Source of the DNA: Lentzea albidocapillata
Lineage (GTDB): Bacteria > Actinomycetota > Actinomycetes > Mycobacteriales > Pseudonocardiaceae
Length of the DNA: 64,000 bases
NCBI RefSeq assembly: GCF_000719115.1
Contig: NZ_JOEA01000006.1
Coordinates: 1 to 64,000, forward strand
Reading direction: 5' to 3'
Shown: in pieces, positions 27,701 to 36,886 of the stretch
Numbering within the stretch: position 1 is the first letter of the stretch
Layout: each line of letters opens with the position of its first letter
Notes under the pieces: model-generated
Databases searched by the model: none
Seen by the model: only the letters and a program-made list of their open reading frames with translations
Told to the model about the DNA's origin: nothing
Translations under genes and position numbers: made by a program

Positions 27701-27729
27701 TTGTGAACTGGAGATCCACTCTCTAGGGT
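27701..27729 (+). promoter_or_regulatory. Promoter of the SsuC-like transporter operon
   Basis: TTGTGA (27701-27706), 17-nt spacer, TAGGGT (27724-27729), with the GTG start codon 6 nt further on. It resembles a housekeeping sigma promoter producing a leaderless mRNA. Confidence 0.5.
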
Positions 27730-27735
27730 GACCGA

Positions 27736-28479
27736 GTGCGTGCGTTCACAAGGGGACTCATCGGCATCGCCGGGTTCCTCGCGCTCTGGGAGCTCTTAGG
27801 ACGCTCTCCCCTTCTACCCGCGGATGCGCTGCCACCACCGTCCCTCGTGTTCGGTGAGCTGGTCGTGCAGCTGACATCCCCCGAGTTCATCAGTCATGTC
27901 GTGGCAACGGTTCTGGCTGTGCTGATCGCCATCGCGATCGCCATCGCCATCGCGGTGCCGAGTGGACTCGTCCTCGGCAGCGTCCCGGCCGTGCGCCACG
28001 CGACCAGGGCGGTCATCGAGTTCCTCCGTCCGATCCCTTCTGTTGCACTGATTCCGCTCGCGCTCGTGGTGCTGGGCTTCGGCCCGGAAACGAAGATCAC
28101 GCTCGCGGTCTACGCGGCACTGTGGCCGATCCTGTTCAACACCATCTATGCGCTGGACGAACTGGACCCGTTGCTCGTTGAGACGTCACGGGTTTTCGGC
28201 ACCGGACGTGTCGGCGTGCTGTTCCGGGTGGCGTTGCCGAGCGCCTTGCCGTTCGTCCTCACCGGAATCAGGCTCGCGGCGACGACGGCGCTGATCGTGA
28301 TGGTGAGCGTGGAGCTCATGGCGGGCAGCCAGATCGGTCTCGGCTTCTTCATCATGGAGGCCCGCAGCGGGCCGGGCCGGATGGACCAGGTACTGGTCGG
28401 CACCGTGGTCGCGGGCGCGATCGGCGTCCTGCTGAACAGCGGTCTCGAGCGCGTCCGCAAGCGTTGGGTGGCCTGGTGA
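27736..28479 (+). CDS. ABC transporter permease, SsuC/NitT/TauT family
   Basis: 247 residues with six predicted membrane segments. EAA-type loop near 148-175 (LLVETSRVFGTGRVGVLFRVALPSALPFVLTGIRLA). The family imports nitrate, sulfonates, taurine, thiamin precursors or aromatic acids. GTG start; its stop overlaps the next permease by 4 nt. With the following permease and ATPase it forms a three-gene operon; the probable binding protein is at 32447. Confidence 0.88.
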   Translation: MRAFTRGLIGIAGFLALWELLGRSPLLPADALPPPSLVFGELVVQLTSPEFISHVVATVLAVLIAIAIAIAIAVPSGLVLGSVPAVRHATRAVIEFLRPIPSVALIPLALVVLGFGPETKITLAVYAALWPILFNTIYALDELDPLLVETSRVFGTGRVGVLFRVALPSALPFVLTGIRLAATTALIVMVSVELMAGSQIGLGFFIMEARSGPGRMDQVLVGTVVAGAIGVLLNSGLERVRKRWVAW

Positions 28480-29243
28480 ACAAGTTCCTTCAACGGTGGA
28501 CCGTGTTCGCCGGTCTCATAGTCTTCTGGCAGTTGGCCGGCATGGCGGCCGACGACCCGTTCTTCCCACCACCGTCCGACATCGTGACGGCGGCCTGGGA
28601 GTGGTGGGTCCTGGAGCCGCAGAACGTCACCGAGCACATCCTGCCGTCGATCGGCCGGCTGCTGTCGGGCTGGGCGATCGCCTCGGTCATCGGCGTGGCG
28701 CTGGGCGTGCTGCTCGGCCGCTCCGACCGGGCGATGGACTACGCGGGACCGCTGCTGGTGTTCCTGCGCTCGATCCCGCCGCCCGCGCTGGTGCCGGTGT
28801 TCCTGCTGCTGTTCAGGGGCGGCACGTCGATGCAGCTCGCGACGATCATCTTCGGCGTGATCTGGCCGGTGCTGCTCAACAGCGTGGACGGCGCCCGTTC
28901 CGTCGACGTGACCAAAGTGGACACTTCCGCGGTCTTCCGGATCCCTCGCCACCAGTGGGTTCTGGGCGTGGTGCTGCCCGCGGCCTCACCGAAGATCTTC
29001 GCCGGGCTGCGGGTGTCGCTGTCGCTCTCCCTGGTGCTGATGGTCATCTCCGAGCTCGTGGGCACGGACAACGGCATCGGTTCTCAACTCATGCAGGCAC
29101 AGCGCGAGTTCGACTACACGCGCATGTGGGCCGGCATCGTCCTGCTGGGCGTGCTGGGTTACGGACTGAACACCGTGCTTCTGGCGGTGGAACGCAGAGC
29201 TTTGGCTTGGCAACCGAGGAGCAGGGATGAGCAACATGCTTGA
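28476..29243 (+). CDS. ABC transporter permease, SsuC/NitT/TauT family (second)
   Basis: 255 residues, six membrane segments. The EAA loop is KVDTSAVFRIPRHQWVLGVVLPAASPKIFAGLRVSLS. GTG 28476 sits in the upstream stop overlap; an upstream TTG is possible but unsupported. Two different permease genes imply a heterodimeric channel. Its 3' end overlaps the ATPase gene by 17 nt. Confidence 0.88.
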   Translation: MNKFLQRWTVFAGLIVFWQLAGMAADDPFFPPPSDIVTAAWEWWVLEPQNVTEHILPSIGRLLSGWAIASVIGVALGVLLGRSDRAMDYAGPLLVFLRSIPPPALVPVFLLLFRGGTSMQLATIIFGVIWPVLLNSVDGARSVDVTKVDTSAVFRIPRHQWVLGVVLPAASPKIFAGLRVSLSLSLVLMVISELVGTDNGIGSQLMQAQREFDYTRMWAGIVLLGVLGYGLNTVLLAVERRALAWQPRSRDEQHA

Positions 29244-30027
29244 GGTGGCCGACCTAGGCCACAGCTACGGCGACTACGAGGCCATCGGTGGCCTCACGTT
29301 CACCGTGCGCGCCGGCGAGCTGGTGTGCGTGGTCGGACCCTCCGGATGCGGCAAGTCCACACTGCTGCGCACGATCTCGGGACTCATCGCGCCCTCCCGC
29401 GGTGACGTGACCCTCAACGGTTCCCACCTCGCGGTGGTGTTCCAGGACTACCAGCGTTCGCTGTTCCCGTGGCTCACGGTGCAGGGCAACGTGGAGTTCC
29501 CGCTGCGCTCCCTGCCGCGCGCCGAACGCCGCTCCCGCGCCGCCGAGGCCCTGGCCTGGGTGGGTCTATCGGCGGCCGCCAAGAAGCGGCCGTGGCAGCT
29601 TTCCGGTGGCATGCAACAACGTGTGGCGATCGCGCGCGCTCTGGCGTACCGGCCGGCGTTGTTGCTGATGGACGAGCCCTTCGCCTCGGTGGACGCGCAG
29701 ACCCGGTTCGAGCTGGAGGACCTGTTGCTGCGCGTGCGCCGTGAGCACGACACGACCGTTCTCGTGGTCACCCACGACATCGACGAGTCGGTGTACCTGG
29801 GCGACCGCATCCTGGTGCTCTCCGGCTCGCCCGCGAAGCTGGTGGCGGACCTGGAGGTGCCGTTGCCCGCCGAGCGCGACCAGGTGACGACGCGGACGGA
29901 CGAGGCCTTCGTGGCGCTGCGGTCCAAGGTGGCCCGGCTGCTGAACGTCGGCGGCAAGCCCACCCTCGACGTCGACAAGTGGGCTGCGGCGGAACGGGAA
30001 TCGCTCAGCGAGACCGTCTCGTCCTGA
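29227..30027 (+). CDS. ABC transporter ATP-binding protein, SsuB/TauB family
   Basis: 266 residues. Walker A GPSGCGKST, Q-loop VFQDYQRSLFPWLTV, signature LSGGMQQRVAIARAL, Walker B LLMDEPFASVDAQTR and H-loop VVTHDIDESVYLGDRI. It energises the two preceding permeases. GGAGCAGGG precedes the ATG. A 20-bp hairpin follows the gene. Confidence 0.92.
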   Translation: MSNMLEVADLGHSYGDYEAIGGLTFTVRAGELVCVVGPSGCGKSTLLRTISGLIAPSRGDVTLNGSHLAVVFQDYQRSLFPWLTVQGNVEFPLRSLPRAERRSRAAEALAWVGLSAAAKKRPWQLSGGMQQRVAIARALAYRPALLLMDEPFASVDAQTRFELEDLLLRVRREHDTTVLVVTHDIDESVYLGDRILVLSGSPAKLVADLEVPLPAERDQVTTRTDEAFVALRSKVARLLNVGGKPTLDVDKWAAAERESLSETVSS

Positions 30028-30039
30028 CAGTCGCTTGAG

Positions 30040-30080
30040 ACAGGTGAGCCCCGGACCGCCGCGGTCCGGGGCTCACCTGT
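30040..30080. terminator. Bidirectional terminator, 20-bp near-perfect palindrome
   Basis: ACAGGTGAGCCCCGGACCGC (30040-30059) is the exact complement of 30061-30080, around one central base. It lies between the transporter operon and the convergent IniB-like gene, so it can stop both. Confidence 0.85.
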
Positions 30081-30103
30081 GTTCACAGTGCACCAGACAC
30101 AGC

Positions 30104-30925
30104 TCAGAGGTGGAGGTCGATGCCGTTGCCGTTGCCGATGCCACCGTCGAGGATGTCGATGTCACCGATCTTGACGTCCCCGACGACCTGGCCGAGGTCG
30201 TTGTGCACGTCGCCGACCTGCACGACGTTGTGCACCACGTTGTCGGTCACGTCCACGACGTCCTTCACGTCGAGGTCGACCGAGCCGGCGACGTCCTTGA
30301 CCAGCACGTCGGAGTCCAGGACGTCCTTGACGAGCACGTCGGTGTCGAGGTCCTTGACGACCACGTCGGTGACGTTGTCGACGTCGACGACGTCGGTCAC
30401 CTTGGAGACGACGGCGTTGTCGTGGGCCACGCCGGAGACGTTCGAGACGACGTCGCCGGCCGTCAGCACGGTGGAGTCGAGGGTGCCGGACACATCGCCC
30501 AGGCCGGAGAAGTCGCCGGTCAGTGCGGTGATGGCGGAAGGAGCGGAGACGCCGGTGGTGCCGGTGATGCCCTCGACGTTGCTCGCGATCAGCGTCAGCT
30601 GGTCGACGGCGGGCAGTTCGCCGCAGCCGGAGAGGACCTCGTCGATCGCGCCGGTGTTCGGGACGGACGCGGCGTCGAGCACCAGCGGCAGGATGTCCTG
30701 GACGTCGCCGGGGGTGAGGTCGCCCAGACCGGCTGCCTCCAGGGCGGCCAGCGGGTCCTGCTGAAACGCCTCGCGGGCGTCGAGGTCGGTCAGGAGGCCG
30801 AGAGTGAAGTCGTGCAGGGTGGTCTGCTCGGTCTGCGCCTCGGTGCCACCGGTCTGCACGCTGGTGTCACCGGTCTGGGCCGTGGTCGGGCCGGTCTGCA
30901 CCGTGGTGGTCTCGGTCTGCTGCAT
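30104..30925 (-). CDS. IniB N-terminal-domain protein with acidic Val/Asp repeats
   Basis: 273 residues. Gln/Thr-rich head with VQTG repeats (~1-35). Residues ~37-84 match the IniB N-terminal domain: LHDFTLGLLTDLDAREAF..DPLAALEAAGLGDLTPGDVQDILPLV. The C-terminal half is made of Val/Asp alternations such as VVVKDLDTDVLVKDVLDSD and DLDVKDVVDVTDNVV, likely an elongated acidic beta structure. No signal peptide or membrane helix. M. tuberculosis iniB is induced by cell-wall inhibitors; whether that applies here is unknown. Start set at ATG 30925 with AGGAG 10 nt upstream; 21 extra in-frame codons exist before it. Confidence 0.75.
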   Translation of the reverse strand: MQQTETTTVQTGPTTAQTGDTSVQTGGTEAQTEQTTLHDFTLGLLTDLDAREAFQQDPLAALEAAGLGDLTPGDVQDILPLVLDAASVPNTGAIDEVLSGCGELPAVDQLTLIASNVEGITGTTGVSAPSAITALTGDFSGLGDVSGTLDSTVLTAGDVVSNVSGVAHDNAVVSKVTDVVDVDNVTDVVVKDLDTDVLVKDVLDSDVLVKDVAGSVDLDVKDVVDVTDNVVHNVVQVGDVHNDLGQVVGDVKIGDIDILDGGIGNGNGIDLHL

Positions 30926-30950
30926 GGGACTCAGGCTCCTGTAGGTGGAT

Positions 30951-30994
30951 CGGGGGATGTCGTGTTGAACCGTATGGATGAACGACATCCCCCG
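30951..30994 (-). promoter_or_regulatory. 13-bp perfect inverted repeat upstream of the IniB-like gene
   Basis: CGGGGGATGTCGT (30951-30963) and ACGACATCCCCCG (30982-30994), loop 18 nt. It lies 26-69 nt upstream of the start codon in the 5' region, where it may be a DNA operator or an RNA leader hairpin. Confidence 0.6.
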
Positions 30995-31034
30995 GCATCG
31001 GGAGTTGGCCCCAGATCGTGACGTAGTGAGGTCC

Positions 31035-31098
31035 TTAGGGGATCAGCTTCACCCGTTAGGGGAGCGGGGATTTCACCCTGTAGGGCTGATTTTTACCC
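31035..31098 (-). repeat. Three direct repeats of a TTAGGGG...TTCACCC module
   Basis: TTAGGGG occurs at 31035 and 31056 and TAGGG at 31081; TTCACCC occurs at 31048 and 31072 and TTTACCC at 31092. Read on the minus strand these are three GGGTGAA..CCCCTAA units about 20-25 bp apart, located 110-170 bp upstream of the IniB-like gene and directly after the monooxygenase stop. They look like activator-binding sites. Confidence 0.5.
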
Positions 31099-31099
31099 A

Positions 31100-32269
31100 T
31101 CAGGGTCCGACGTAGTTCTCCGCGAAGGTGGCGCGGTAGGCGGGAGACTCCGCCAGGTGCTCCAGCCTCGCCTGGGCCAACCGTCCGAAGAACGGCGAGC
31201 TCACGTCGGTGTGGATCATGTTCACCATCCACTGGGAAAATTCCTGTGCCCGCCAGACGCGGCGCAGGCAGTCCTCCGAGTAGGTCTTGAGACCGGTCTC
31301 GGATCCGCTGGCGTAGAAGTCGATAAGCGCACGTCCGAAGGTTGCGGCGTCGTTCATGGCGAGGTTCATGCCCTTGGCGCCGACCGGGGTGATGATGTGG
31401 GCTGCGTCACCCAGCAGATAGAGCCTGCCGTACGACATCGGCTCGACCACATGGCTGCGCATGTCGAGAACACGCTTCTCGATGATCTTTCCCTCGGTCA
31501 GCGCCCACGATGAGTCGTGCAGTGTGAAACGTTTGTGCAACGCTTCCCAGACTTGTTCGTCGGACCAATCCGAAGCTTTGGTTCCGACCGGTACCTGAAG
31601 ATAGAAGCGGGATATCGAGGGCGACCGCAACATATGGCCGGCAAATCCGTCTTCGTGCAGTGCGTAAATGATGGCTTTAGTCGACGGAGGGGCTTCCGCG
31701 AGAATGGCAAGCCACTCGATCCCGTGCTGGTGGGAGAATTCTGAGAGCGCTCCCACAGGAATGGACGGACGGCTTACGCCGTGGAACCCGTCGCACCCGG
31801 CGACGAAGTCGCTCGTGATGGTCTCCCGGACCCCGTCTGCGCTGGTGAAGGCCACCGACGGACGAGAGGACGTCAGCTCCCGCAACTCCACGTCGCTGAC
31901 CGAGAACCGGATGTCACCCCCTCTGTCCAGAAATCCCCCGATGAGGTCCTTGACGACTTCCTGCTGGGGGTACACGTAGTGTTCGCGGCCGCCATAGAGG
32001 TCGCTGTACGACACCTGGAACGCCTGGCCGCTCACGCGGAATTCACACGTTCCGTGACGGTCTGCTTCCATCAGCAAACGATCCGCCAGACCGAGCGACT
32101 CCAACATGGTCACGGAGCGGTGCTCCAGGACTCCTGCCCGTGCTCGTGTTTCCACTTGAGCTCGACTGGCCTTTTCGAGCACAACGCAGTCGATACCTGA
32201 CTGCTGGATCAAGTTTGCCAAGGTCAGACCGGCCGGCCCTGCGCCGACAACGGTCACGGAGCGCTTCAA
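31100..32269 (-). CDS. PobA-like FAD-dependent aromatic hydroxylase (4-hydroxybenzoate 3-monooxygenase family)
   Basis: 389 residues from TTG 32269, close to the 394 of Pseudomonas PobA; AGGAG lies 8 nt upstream. The FAD dinucleotide motif is VVGAGPAGLTLANLI, the DG motif is AGCDGFHGVSR and the GD motif GRLYLLGDAAHIITPVGAKGMNLA is almost that of PobA. GIEWLAILAEAPPSTK and RSPSISRFYLQVP align with the substrate region. It probably hydroxylates an aromatic acid with NAD(P)H and O2. Base composition is visibly less GC-rich (about 53-57% in parts) than its neighbours, suggesting transfer. It is divergent from the binding-protein gene. Confidence 0.82.
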   Translation of the reverse strand: MKRSVTVVGAGPAGLTLANLIQQSGIDCVVLEKASRAQVETRARAGVLEHRSVTMLESLGLADRLLMEADRHGTCEFRVSGQAFQVSYSDLYGGREHYVYPQQEVVKDLIGGFLDRGGDIRFSVSDVELRELTSSRPSVAFTSADGVRETITSDFVAGCDGFHGVSRPSIPVGALSEFSHQHGIEWLAILAEAPPSTKAIIYALHEDGFAGHMLRSPSISRFYLQVPVGTKASDWSDEQVWEALHKRFTLHDSSWALTEGKIIEKRVLDMRSHVVEPMSYGRLYLLGDAAHIITPVGAKGMNLAMNDAATFGRALIDFYASGSETGLKTYSEDCLRRVWRAQEFSQWMVNMIHTDVSSPFFGRLAQARLEHLAESPAYRATFAENYVGP

Positions 32270-32320
32270 CTGGGGTTCTCCTAGCCCTAGACCTGCTGTG
32301 CTTAGATGCTCACCGCAGGT

Positions 32321-32393
32321 AGTTGACTGGAACCTGCTCGTGTCGGTCAACTGGGGTCTTTTGGAGCAGCGCCATTACTCTGAGTGGTTGACC
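32321..32393. promoter_or_regulatory. Divergent-promoter operator cluster with GTTGAC elements
   Basis: AGTTGAC (32321-32327), GGTCAACT (32345-32352) and GGTTGACC (32386-32393) are copies of one element in alternating orientation, between the divergent monooxygenase and binding-protein genes. The first two form an inverted repeat with 18 bases between arms. Confidence 0.45.
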
Positions 32394-32446
32394 GTCGCGA
32401 TCCCTCCCCGCAACGACGACACCGCTCCGACAGGAGAGTGCTCCCG

Positions 32447-33460
32447 ATGACTCGAAGAGTCCGCCGTATGGCCATCCGTGGCATCGCCCTTGCCACGCTG
32501 CTCGCCACCGTGGCGAGCTGTGGTGCGCTCGGCGGCAAAGAGCAAGCACCGGCTGATGCGAACAGCAGCGGTCCGGTCGAGAAGGCCAAGATCAGCCTGG
32601 GGGTCCTGCCGATCCTCGACGTGGCCTCCGTCCACGTGGCGATCAAGAAGGGGTACTTCAAGGCCGAAGGCCTCGAGGTCGACCTCAAGATCATCCAGGG
32701 TGGGGCCGCCGCGATCCCCGGCCTGGTCAGCAAGGAGCTGGACTTCACGTTCGGTAACTGGGTCTCGTTCTTCGCCGCCCAATCGAAGGACGCCGCGAAG
32801 GCGGTCGACGGAATCAAGCTCATCTCCGACGGCTACCAGGCGAAACCCGACATGTTCCTGATCCTGGCGGGCGGTGACTCGGCCATCAAGAGTCCTGCCG
32901 ACCTCGCCGGCAAGACCATCGCGATCAACACGTTCAAGAACATCGCGGAGCTCACCGCGAAGGCCACGCTCGAGGCCGCGAACGTGGACGTGAGCTCGGT
33001 CAAGTTCAAGGAGATGCCGTTCCCGGACATGCAGGCGGCGGTCCAGAACAAGACCGTTGACGCGGCCTTCATGGTCGAGCCGTTCATCACCCGCGCGCAG
33101 CGCGCCGCCGGTCAGATCAAGGTGCTGGACGCCGCGTCCGGCCCGACCGACAACATCCCGATCGCGGGCTACGCGACCACCGGCGCCTTCGCCAAGGAGA
33201 ACCCCAAGACCGTCGCCGCCTTCCAGCGCGCGATGGCCAAGGGCCAGGCCGACGCCACCGACCGTCCCACGGTCGAGCCGCTGCTCGTCGAGTACGCCAA
33301 GGTCGACAAGGAAACCGCAGGTCTTGTCCACTTCGGCGCCTTCCCGACGACGCTCGACGCGACGCGTCTGCAGCGCGTCGTCCAGCTGATGCAGCGGTAC
33401 CAGATGCTGGACAAGGAGCTCGACGTCAAGCCGATGCTCATCCAGCCCTCCGGTAGTTGA
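32447..33460 (+). CDS. ABC transporter substrate-binding lipoprotein, SsuA/NMT1 family
   Basis: 337 residues. Signal peptide with lipobox (IALATLLATVASC, Cys near 25). The SsuA/NMT1 fold is seen in ISLGVLPILDVASVHVAIKKGYFKAEGLEVDL, GKTIAINTFKNIAEL and VDAAFMVEPFITRA. It is the likely partner of the permease/ATPase genes at 27736-30027, from which it is separated by two leftward genes. AGGAG 11 nt before ATG 32447. Its divergence from the PobA-like gene suggests an aromatic ligand (inference). Confidence 0.88.
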   Translation: MTRRVRRMAIRGIALATLLATVASCGALGGKEQAPADANSSGPVEKAKISLGVLPILDVASVHVAIKKGYFKAEGLEVDLKIIQGGAAAIPGLVSKELDFTFGNWVSFFAAQSKDAAKAVDGIKLISDGYQAKPDMFLILAGGDSAIKSPADLAGKTIAINTFKNIAELTAKATLEAANVDVSSVKFKEMPFPDMQAAVQNKTVDAAFMVEPFITRAQRAAGQIKVLDAASGPTDNIPIAGYATTGAFAKENPKTVAAFQRAMAKGQADATDRPTVEPLLVEYAKVDKETAGLVHFGAFPTTLDATRLQRVVQLMQRYQMLDKELDVKPMLIQPSGS

Positions 33461-33466
33461 CGAACA

Positions 33467-33509
33467 GCGCGGGTGACTGTGATCAGGCTGTGATCACGGC
33501 CACCCGCGC
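33467..33509 (+). terminator. Hairpin terminator after the binding-protein gene
   Basis: GCGCGGGTG (33467-33475) pairs with CACCCGCGC (33501-33509); inside it GTGATCA and TGATCAC form a second stem. It lies 6 nt after the stop codon. Confidence 0.7.
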
Positions 33510-33670
33510 GACCGTTTCCTCCAGATGAATTATCGTGCGACGGCCGTTTAGCCGCGCAGCTCAAAGTTGTTGATTCTCGAACCACTGTTTTGTCGTCCGA
33601 ACGGCGGTATGAGAACAGCGCGTTTTACTCCAAGATCCACCAGGTTTGCAGCTATTAAACGGGGCGGGGA

Positions 33671-36451
33671 GTGTTGACGGTGCGCGGTCGTGAGGACCAG
33701 CGAGGCATCGACCGGTTCCGCCTACGCAACTGGCGGTTGCGGAGCAAGCTCGCAGTGGTGTTGCTAGTTCCGGCTCTGAGCACCGCGACGCTCGCGGGCC
33801 TGCGGCTGAACACCCAGCTCGACGACGTCGAACTCTTCGGCAACGTCCAGCGCGAGCTCGCCGTGAGCCACCAGGCCGCGAGGGTGGAGAACGCTCTACA
33901 GGTCGAACGTGACTGGGCGGTGCAGTGTGTGGCCGCCGGCAGGCAGAACGCGTGCCCCGAGCACGCCGCCAGAACGGGTCTCACCGACACGGAACTGGGC
34001 AAGTACCGGGATTCGGGCGCGACGGCCACGGCCTTGAGCGCGTCCCTGCGGGAGACGTTCACCAAGTCGTTGCAGTCGCTCGACGGACTGGCGAGCTTGC
34101 GCGTGACGTTGCTGACCACCAAGTACCCGGACGTCGCGGTGATCAGTGCGTACAACCAGATCATCGCCTCGCTCAGCACGGTGCACCGCGCCGCGATCTC
34201 CAGCCTGAGCGAGCCGGAGATCGTTCCGCTGGTGGCCGCCGCGCAGGCGCTCTACACCGCGCAGGAGCAGCTCGGCCAGCAGAACTCGCTCCTGACGTCC
34301 ACCGCGCTGCGCAGGGGCTTCGCGCCCGGCGCCGCGGACGAGCTGCGTGCCGCGCAGTCGCGTCTGGACGCGGCGTTCAACGAGTTCAACGACGTGGCGT
34401 CGCCGGCGAACAGGCAGAAGTTCCAGGACGTCGTGTCCGGTTCGTCCGTGGACGGTCGCAACCGGCTCGTGCGACTCGCGCTCGCGCAGGACTTCGAGCG
34501 CAAGCCGGTGTCCATCACGGACGCCGAGGTCCTCCAGATCGGCCAGGACACCGCGAACCTGGTTCGCGAGGTCGCGACCCACGTGGAGGCTCAGGCCGAC
34601 GCGACGACCACGCGCCTTGCCGACACGGCTCGTTCGGACGCCTGGCGTGACGCGGCACTGGTCGCCGTCTCGCTGCTGATCGCGTTCGGCCTGATGGCGA
34701 TGGTCGCGCAGTCGATGCTGCGGCCGCTGCGCGTGCTGCGCCGCAGCGCGCTCGACGTGGCCCGCAACCAGCTGCCCGAGGCGATCAAGCGAATCCGTTC
34801 GCACCGCGACCCGGAACGCGCCGCGGAGGAAGCGATCGTCCCGGTGCCGCTCAACACGACCGAAGAGGTCGGCCAGGTGGCACGGGCGTTCGACCTCGTG
34901 CAGCGCGAAGCCGTCCGCCTCGCCGTCGAACAGGTGGCACTGCGCGCGAACGTCAACGACATGTTCATCAACCTGTCGCGGCGTTCGCAGGCGTTGGTGG
35001 AGCGGCAGATCAACGTGATCGACCGGCTCGAGCAGGACGAGCAGGACCCGGACCATCTGGCGTCGCTGTTCGAGCTCGACCACCTCGCCACGCAGATGCG
35101 CCGCAACAGCGAGAACCTGCTGGTGCTCTCCGGCACGACGGTCAACCGCCGCGTCACCCGCCCGGTCGCGATCGCCGAGGTGCTCGGCGCCGCGGTGTCC
35201 GAGGTGGAGAAGTACGCGCGCGTCCAGATCGCGCCGACGCCGGAGCTCATGGTGCAGGGCCGCGTGGTCAACGACCTCGCGCACCTCGTCGCCGAACTGC
35301 TCGACAACGCGACGGCGTTCTCCAAGCCCACCACCAAGGTGACGGTGCGGACGATAGAGACCCGCAAGGGCGAGGTCGCGATCCGCATCCACGACCGCGG
35401 CGTCGGCATGCAGGAGAACGACGTCGTCGAGTTCAACGCGAAGCTCGCCGAGCCGCCGGAGGTCGACGTCTCGGTGGCCCGCGAGATGGGCCTGTACGTG
35501 GTCGGCCAGCTCGCGAAGCGCCACGAGATCCGCGTGACGCTGGCGAACAACGACGACATAGAGGGTGGCGTCACCGCCCAGGTGATCCTGCCGCTTTCCT
35601 TGCTGCACAAGGGATCGGTGCCCGCGCTGCCGTTGCCGGCCGCGCCGCTGCCCTCCGCGTCCGAGTCCACCGGCACCGGTGAGGCGCTGTCCGGTGTGCC
35701 GAAGTGGACGCCGGAACACCCGGTCGTCATGCCGTCGCCCGCCACCGAGGACGAGAACTCCGGCCGGCACCGCATCGAGCAGACCTCGACGGACGGCCTG
35801 TTCACCGCGCGGATCGAGGCTTCGGAAGACGTCGCCGAGGACGGGTACTCCTACGAGCCGCCGGTCGAACGCCCGACCGACCCCGCCACGGAGATCTTCC
35901 CCGCGATCGTCGACGAGCCGCTGATCTCGCACGACGACCTGTCGAGGTGGTTCAAGACCCCCTCGGCCCCCGAACCCTCCCCCAAGGACGTTCCGGCAGC
36001 GGAGCCGGAACGCGCCGAGCACCACGAGGAGGAGGACGCGGAGCCCGCCACCGTGAACGGCCTGCCCAAGCGGCACCGTTCGGCGGAGACCGTCAAGATC
36101 GAGGCGCCGACGGCGGTGCCGCGCGCGGTCGCCGACTACGCCGAGTCCGACTGGGGAGTGGCGGACGAAGGCTGGAAGGCCGCGGGCGCGCTGGACAAGG
36201 GCTCGGCCGCGCAGACGACGGAGAACGGTCTGCCCAAGCGCGTCCCGAAGGCGCGCCTGGTTCCCGGTTCGCTGCCGAAGCCGTCGTCGCCCGCACCCCA
36301 GTTGTCGACCGTCGGCATCCCCGGCCGGTCGGCCGACCGGCTGCGCCAGCGGTTCGCCACGTACCAGAAGGGTGTCCAGATGGGCCGTGAGTCGCTCTTC
36401 GACTCCGCCGTCGGAGGCATCCCCGTGATCGCAGAAAGGGAACGCCAGTGA
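33671..36451 (+). CDS. Sensor histidine kinase of conservon (CvnA) type with NIT-like sensor domain
   Basis: 926 residues. TM1 (~25-44), an extracellular all-helical NIT-like sensor (~45-315), TM2 (~318-345), HAMP, then [23 protein letters not shown] as the atypical dimer/phosphoacceptor region and HATPase_c with [13 protein letters not shown] and DRGVGM. No canonical H-box is seen, as in other conservon kinases. The last ~300 residues are Pro/Glu/Ser-rich and disordered, with two GLPKR motifs. GTG start after GGGGAG. The stop overlaps the roadblock gene by 4 nt. Upstream, 33510-33670 is relatively AT-rich and has no gene. Confidence 0.88.
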   Translation: MLTVRGREDQRGIDRFRLRNWRLRSKLAVVLLVPALSTATLAGLRLNTQLDDVELFGNVQRELAVSHQAARVENALQVERDWAVQCVAAGRQNACPEHAARTGLTDTELGKYRDSGATATALSASLRETFTKSLQSLDGLASLRVTLLTTKYPDVAVISAYNQIIASLSTVHRAAISSLSEPEIVPLVAAAQALYTAQEQLGQQNSLLTSTALRRGFAPGAADELRAAQSRLDAAFNEFNDVASPANRQKFQDVVSGSSVDGRNRLVRLALAQDFERKPVSITDAEVLQIGQDTANLVREVATHVEAQADATTTRLADTARSDAWRDAALVAVSLLIAFGLMAMVAQSMLRPLRVLRRSALDVARNQLPEAIKRIRSHRDPERAAEEAIVPVPLNTTEEVGQVARAFDLVQREAVRLAVEQVALRANVNDMFINLSRRSQALVERQINVIDRLEQDEQDPDHLASLFELDHLATQMRRNSENLLVLSGTTVNRRVTRPVAIAEVLGAAVSEVEKYARVQIAPTPELMVQGRVVNDLAHLVAELLDNATAFSKPTTKVTVRTIETRKGEVAIRIHDRGVGMQENDVVEFNAKLAEPPEVDVSVAREMGLYVVGQLAKRHEIRVTLANNDDIEGGVTAQVILPLSLLHKGSVPALPLPAAPLPSASESTGTGEALSGVPKWTPEHPVVMPSPATEDENSGRHRIEQTSTDGLFTARIEASEDVAEDGYSYEPPVERPTDPATEIFPAIVDEPLISHDDLSRWFKTPSAPEPSPKDVPAAEPERAEHHEEEDAEPATVNGLPKRHRSAETVKIEAPTAVPRAVADYAESDWGVADEGWKAAGALDKGSAAQTTENGLPKRVPKARLVPGSLPKPSSPAPQLSTVGIPGRSADRLRQRFATYQKGVQMGRESLFDSAVGGIPVIAERERQ

Positions 36452-36870
36452 CCACCGCGACTGAGGAACTGGACAACTTCAGCTGGCTGGTCGAGGACTT
36501 CGTCAGCAGGGTGGCCGGTGTCGCGCACGCGATCGTGGTCTCCGCCGACGGCCTGTTGCTCGCATCGTCCGATCGGCTCCCGCACGACCGCGCGGAGCAG
36601 CTCGCCGCCGTCTCGTCCGGACTGGTCTCCCTGAACCTCGGCGCGGCGCGCTGTTTCGAGGCGGGTGAGGTCAAACAGACCGTCGTGGAGATGGAACGGG
36701 GCTATCTTTTCCTGATGTCCATCAGCGACGGGTCCTGCCTCGCCGTACTCGCCGCACCCAACTGCGACATCGGGCTCATCGGCTACGCGATGACCCGGCT
36801 GGTGGAGCGGGTCGGTCTTCAGCTGACGCCGGAGATCCGGGCCCAGCTGCACGTTTCCATGCGAGCCTGA
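36448..36870 (+). CDS. Roadblock/LC7-domain protein (CvnB-like)
   Basis: 140 residues forming one roadblock domain: [60 protein letters not shown] and [17 protein letters not shown]. In conservons the roadblock protein links the kinase to a small GTPase, like MglB acting on MglA. GTG start coupled to the kinase stop. Confidence 0.9.
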   Translation: MTTATEELDNFSWLVEDFVSRVAGVAHAIVVSADGLLLASSDRLPHDRAEQLAAVSSGLVSLNLGAARCFEAGEVKQTVVEMERGYLFLMSISDGSCLAVLAAPNCDIGLIGYAMTRLVERVGLQLTPEIRAQLHVSMRA

Positions 36871-36886
36871 GTAGAGAGAAGTTCCC

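Noticed and set aside
30035..31021. A + strand frame rich in Val/Asp/His opposite the IniB-like gene
   Set aside because: The minus strand frame carries the IniB domain and a ribosome-binding site; the + frame has neither and starts inside a terminator.
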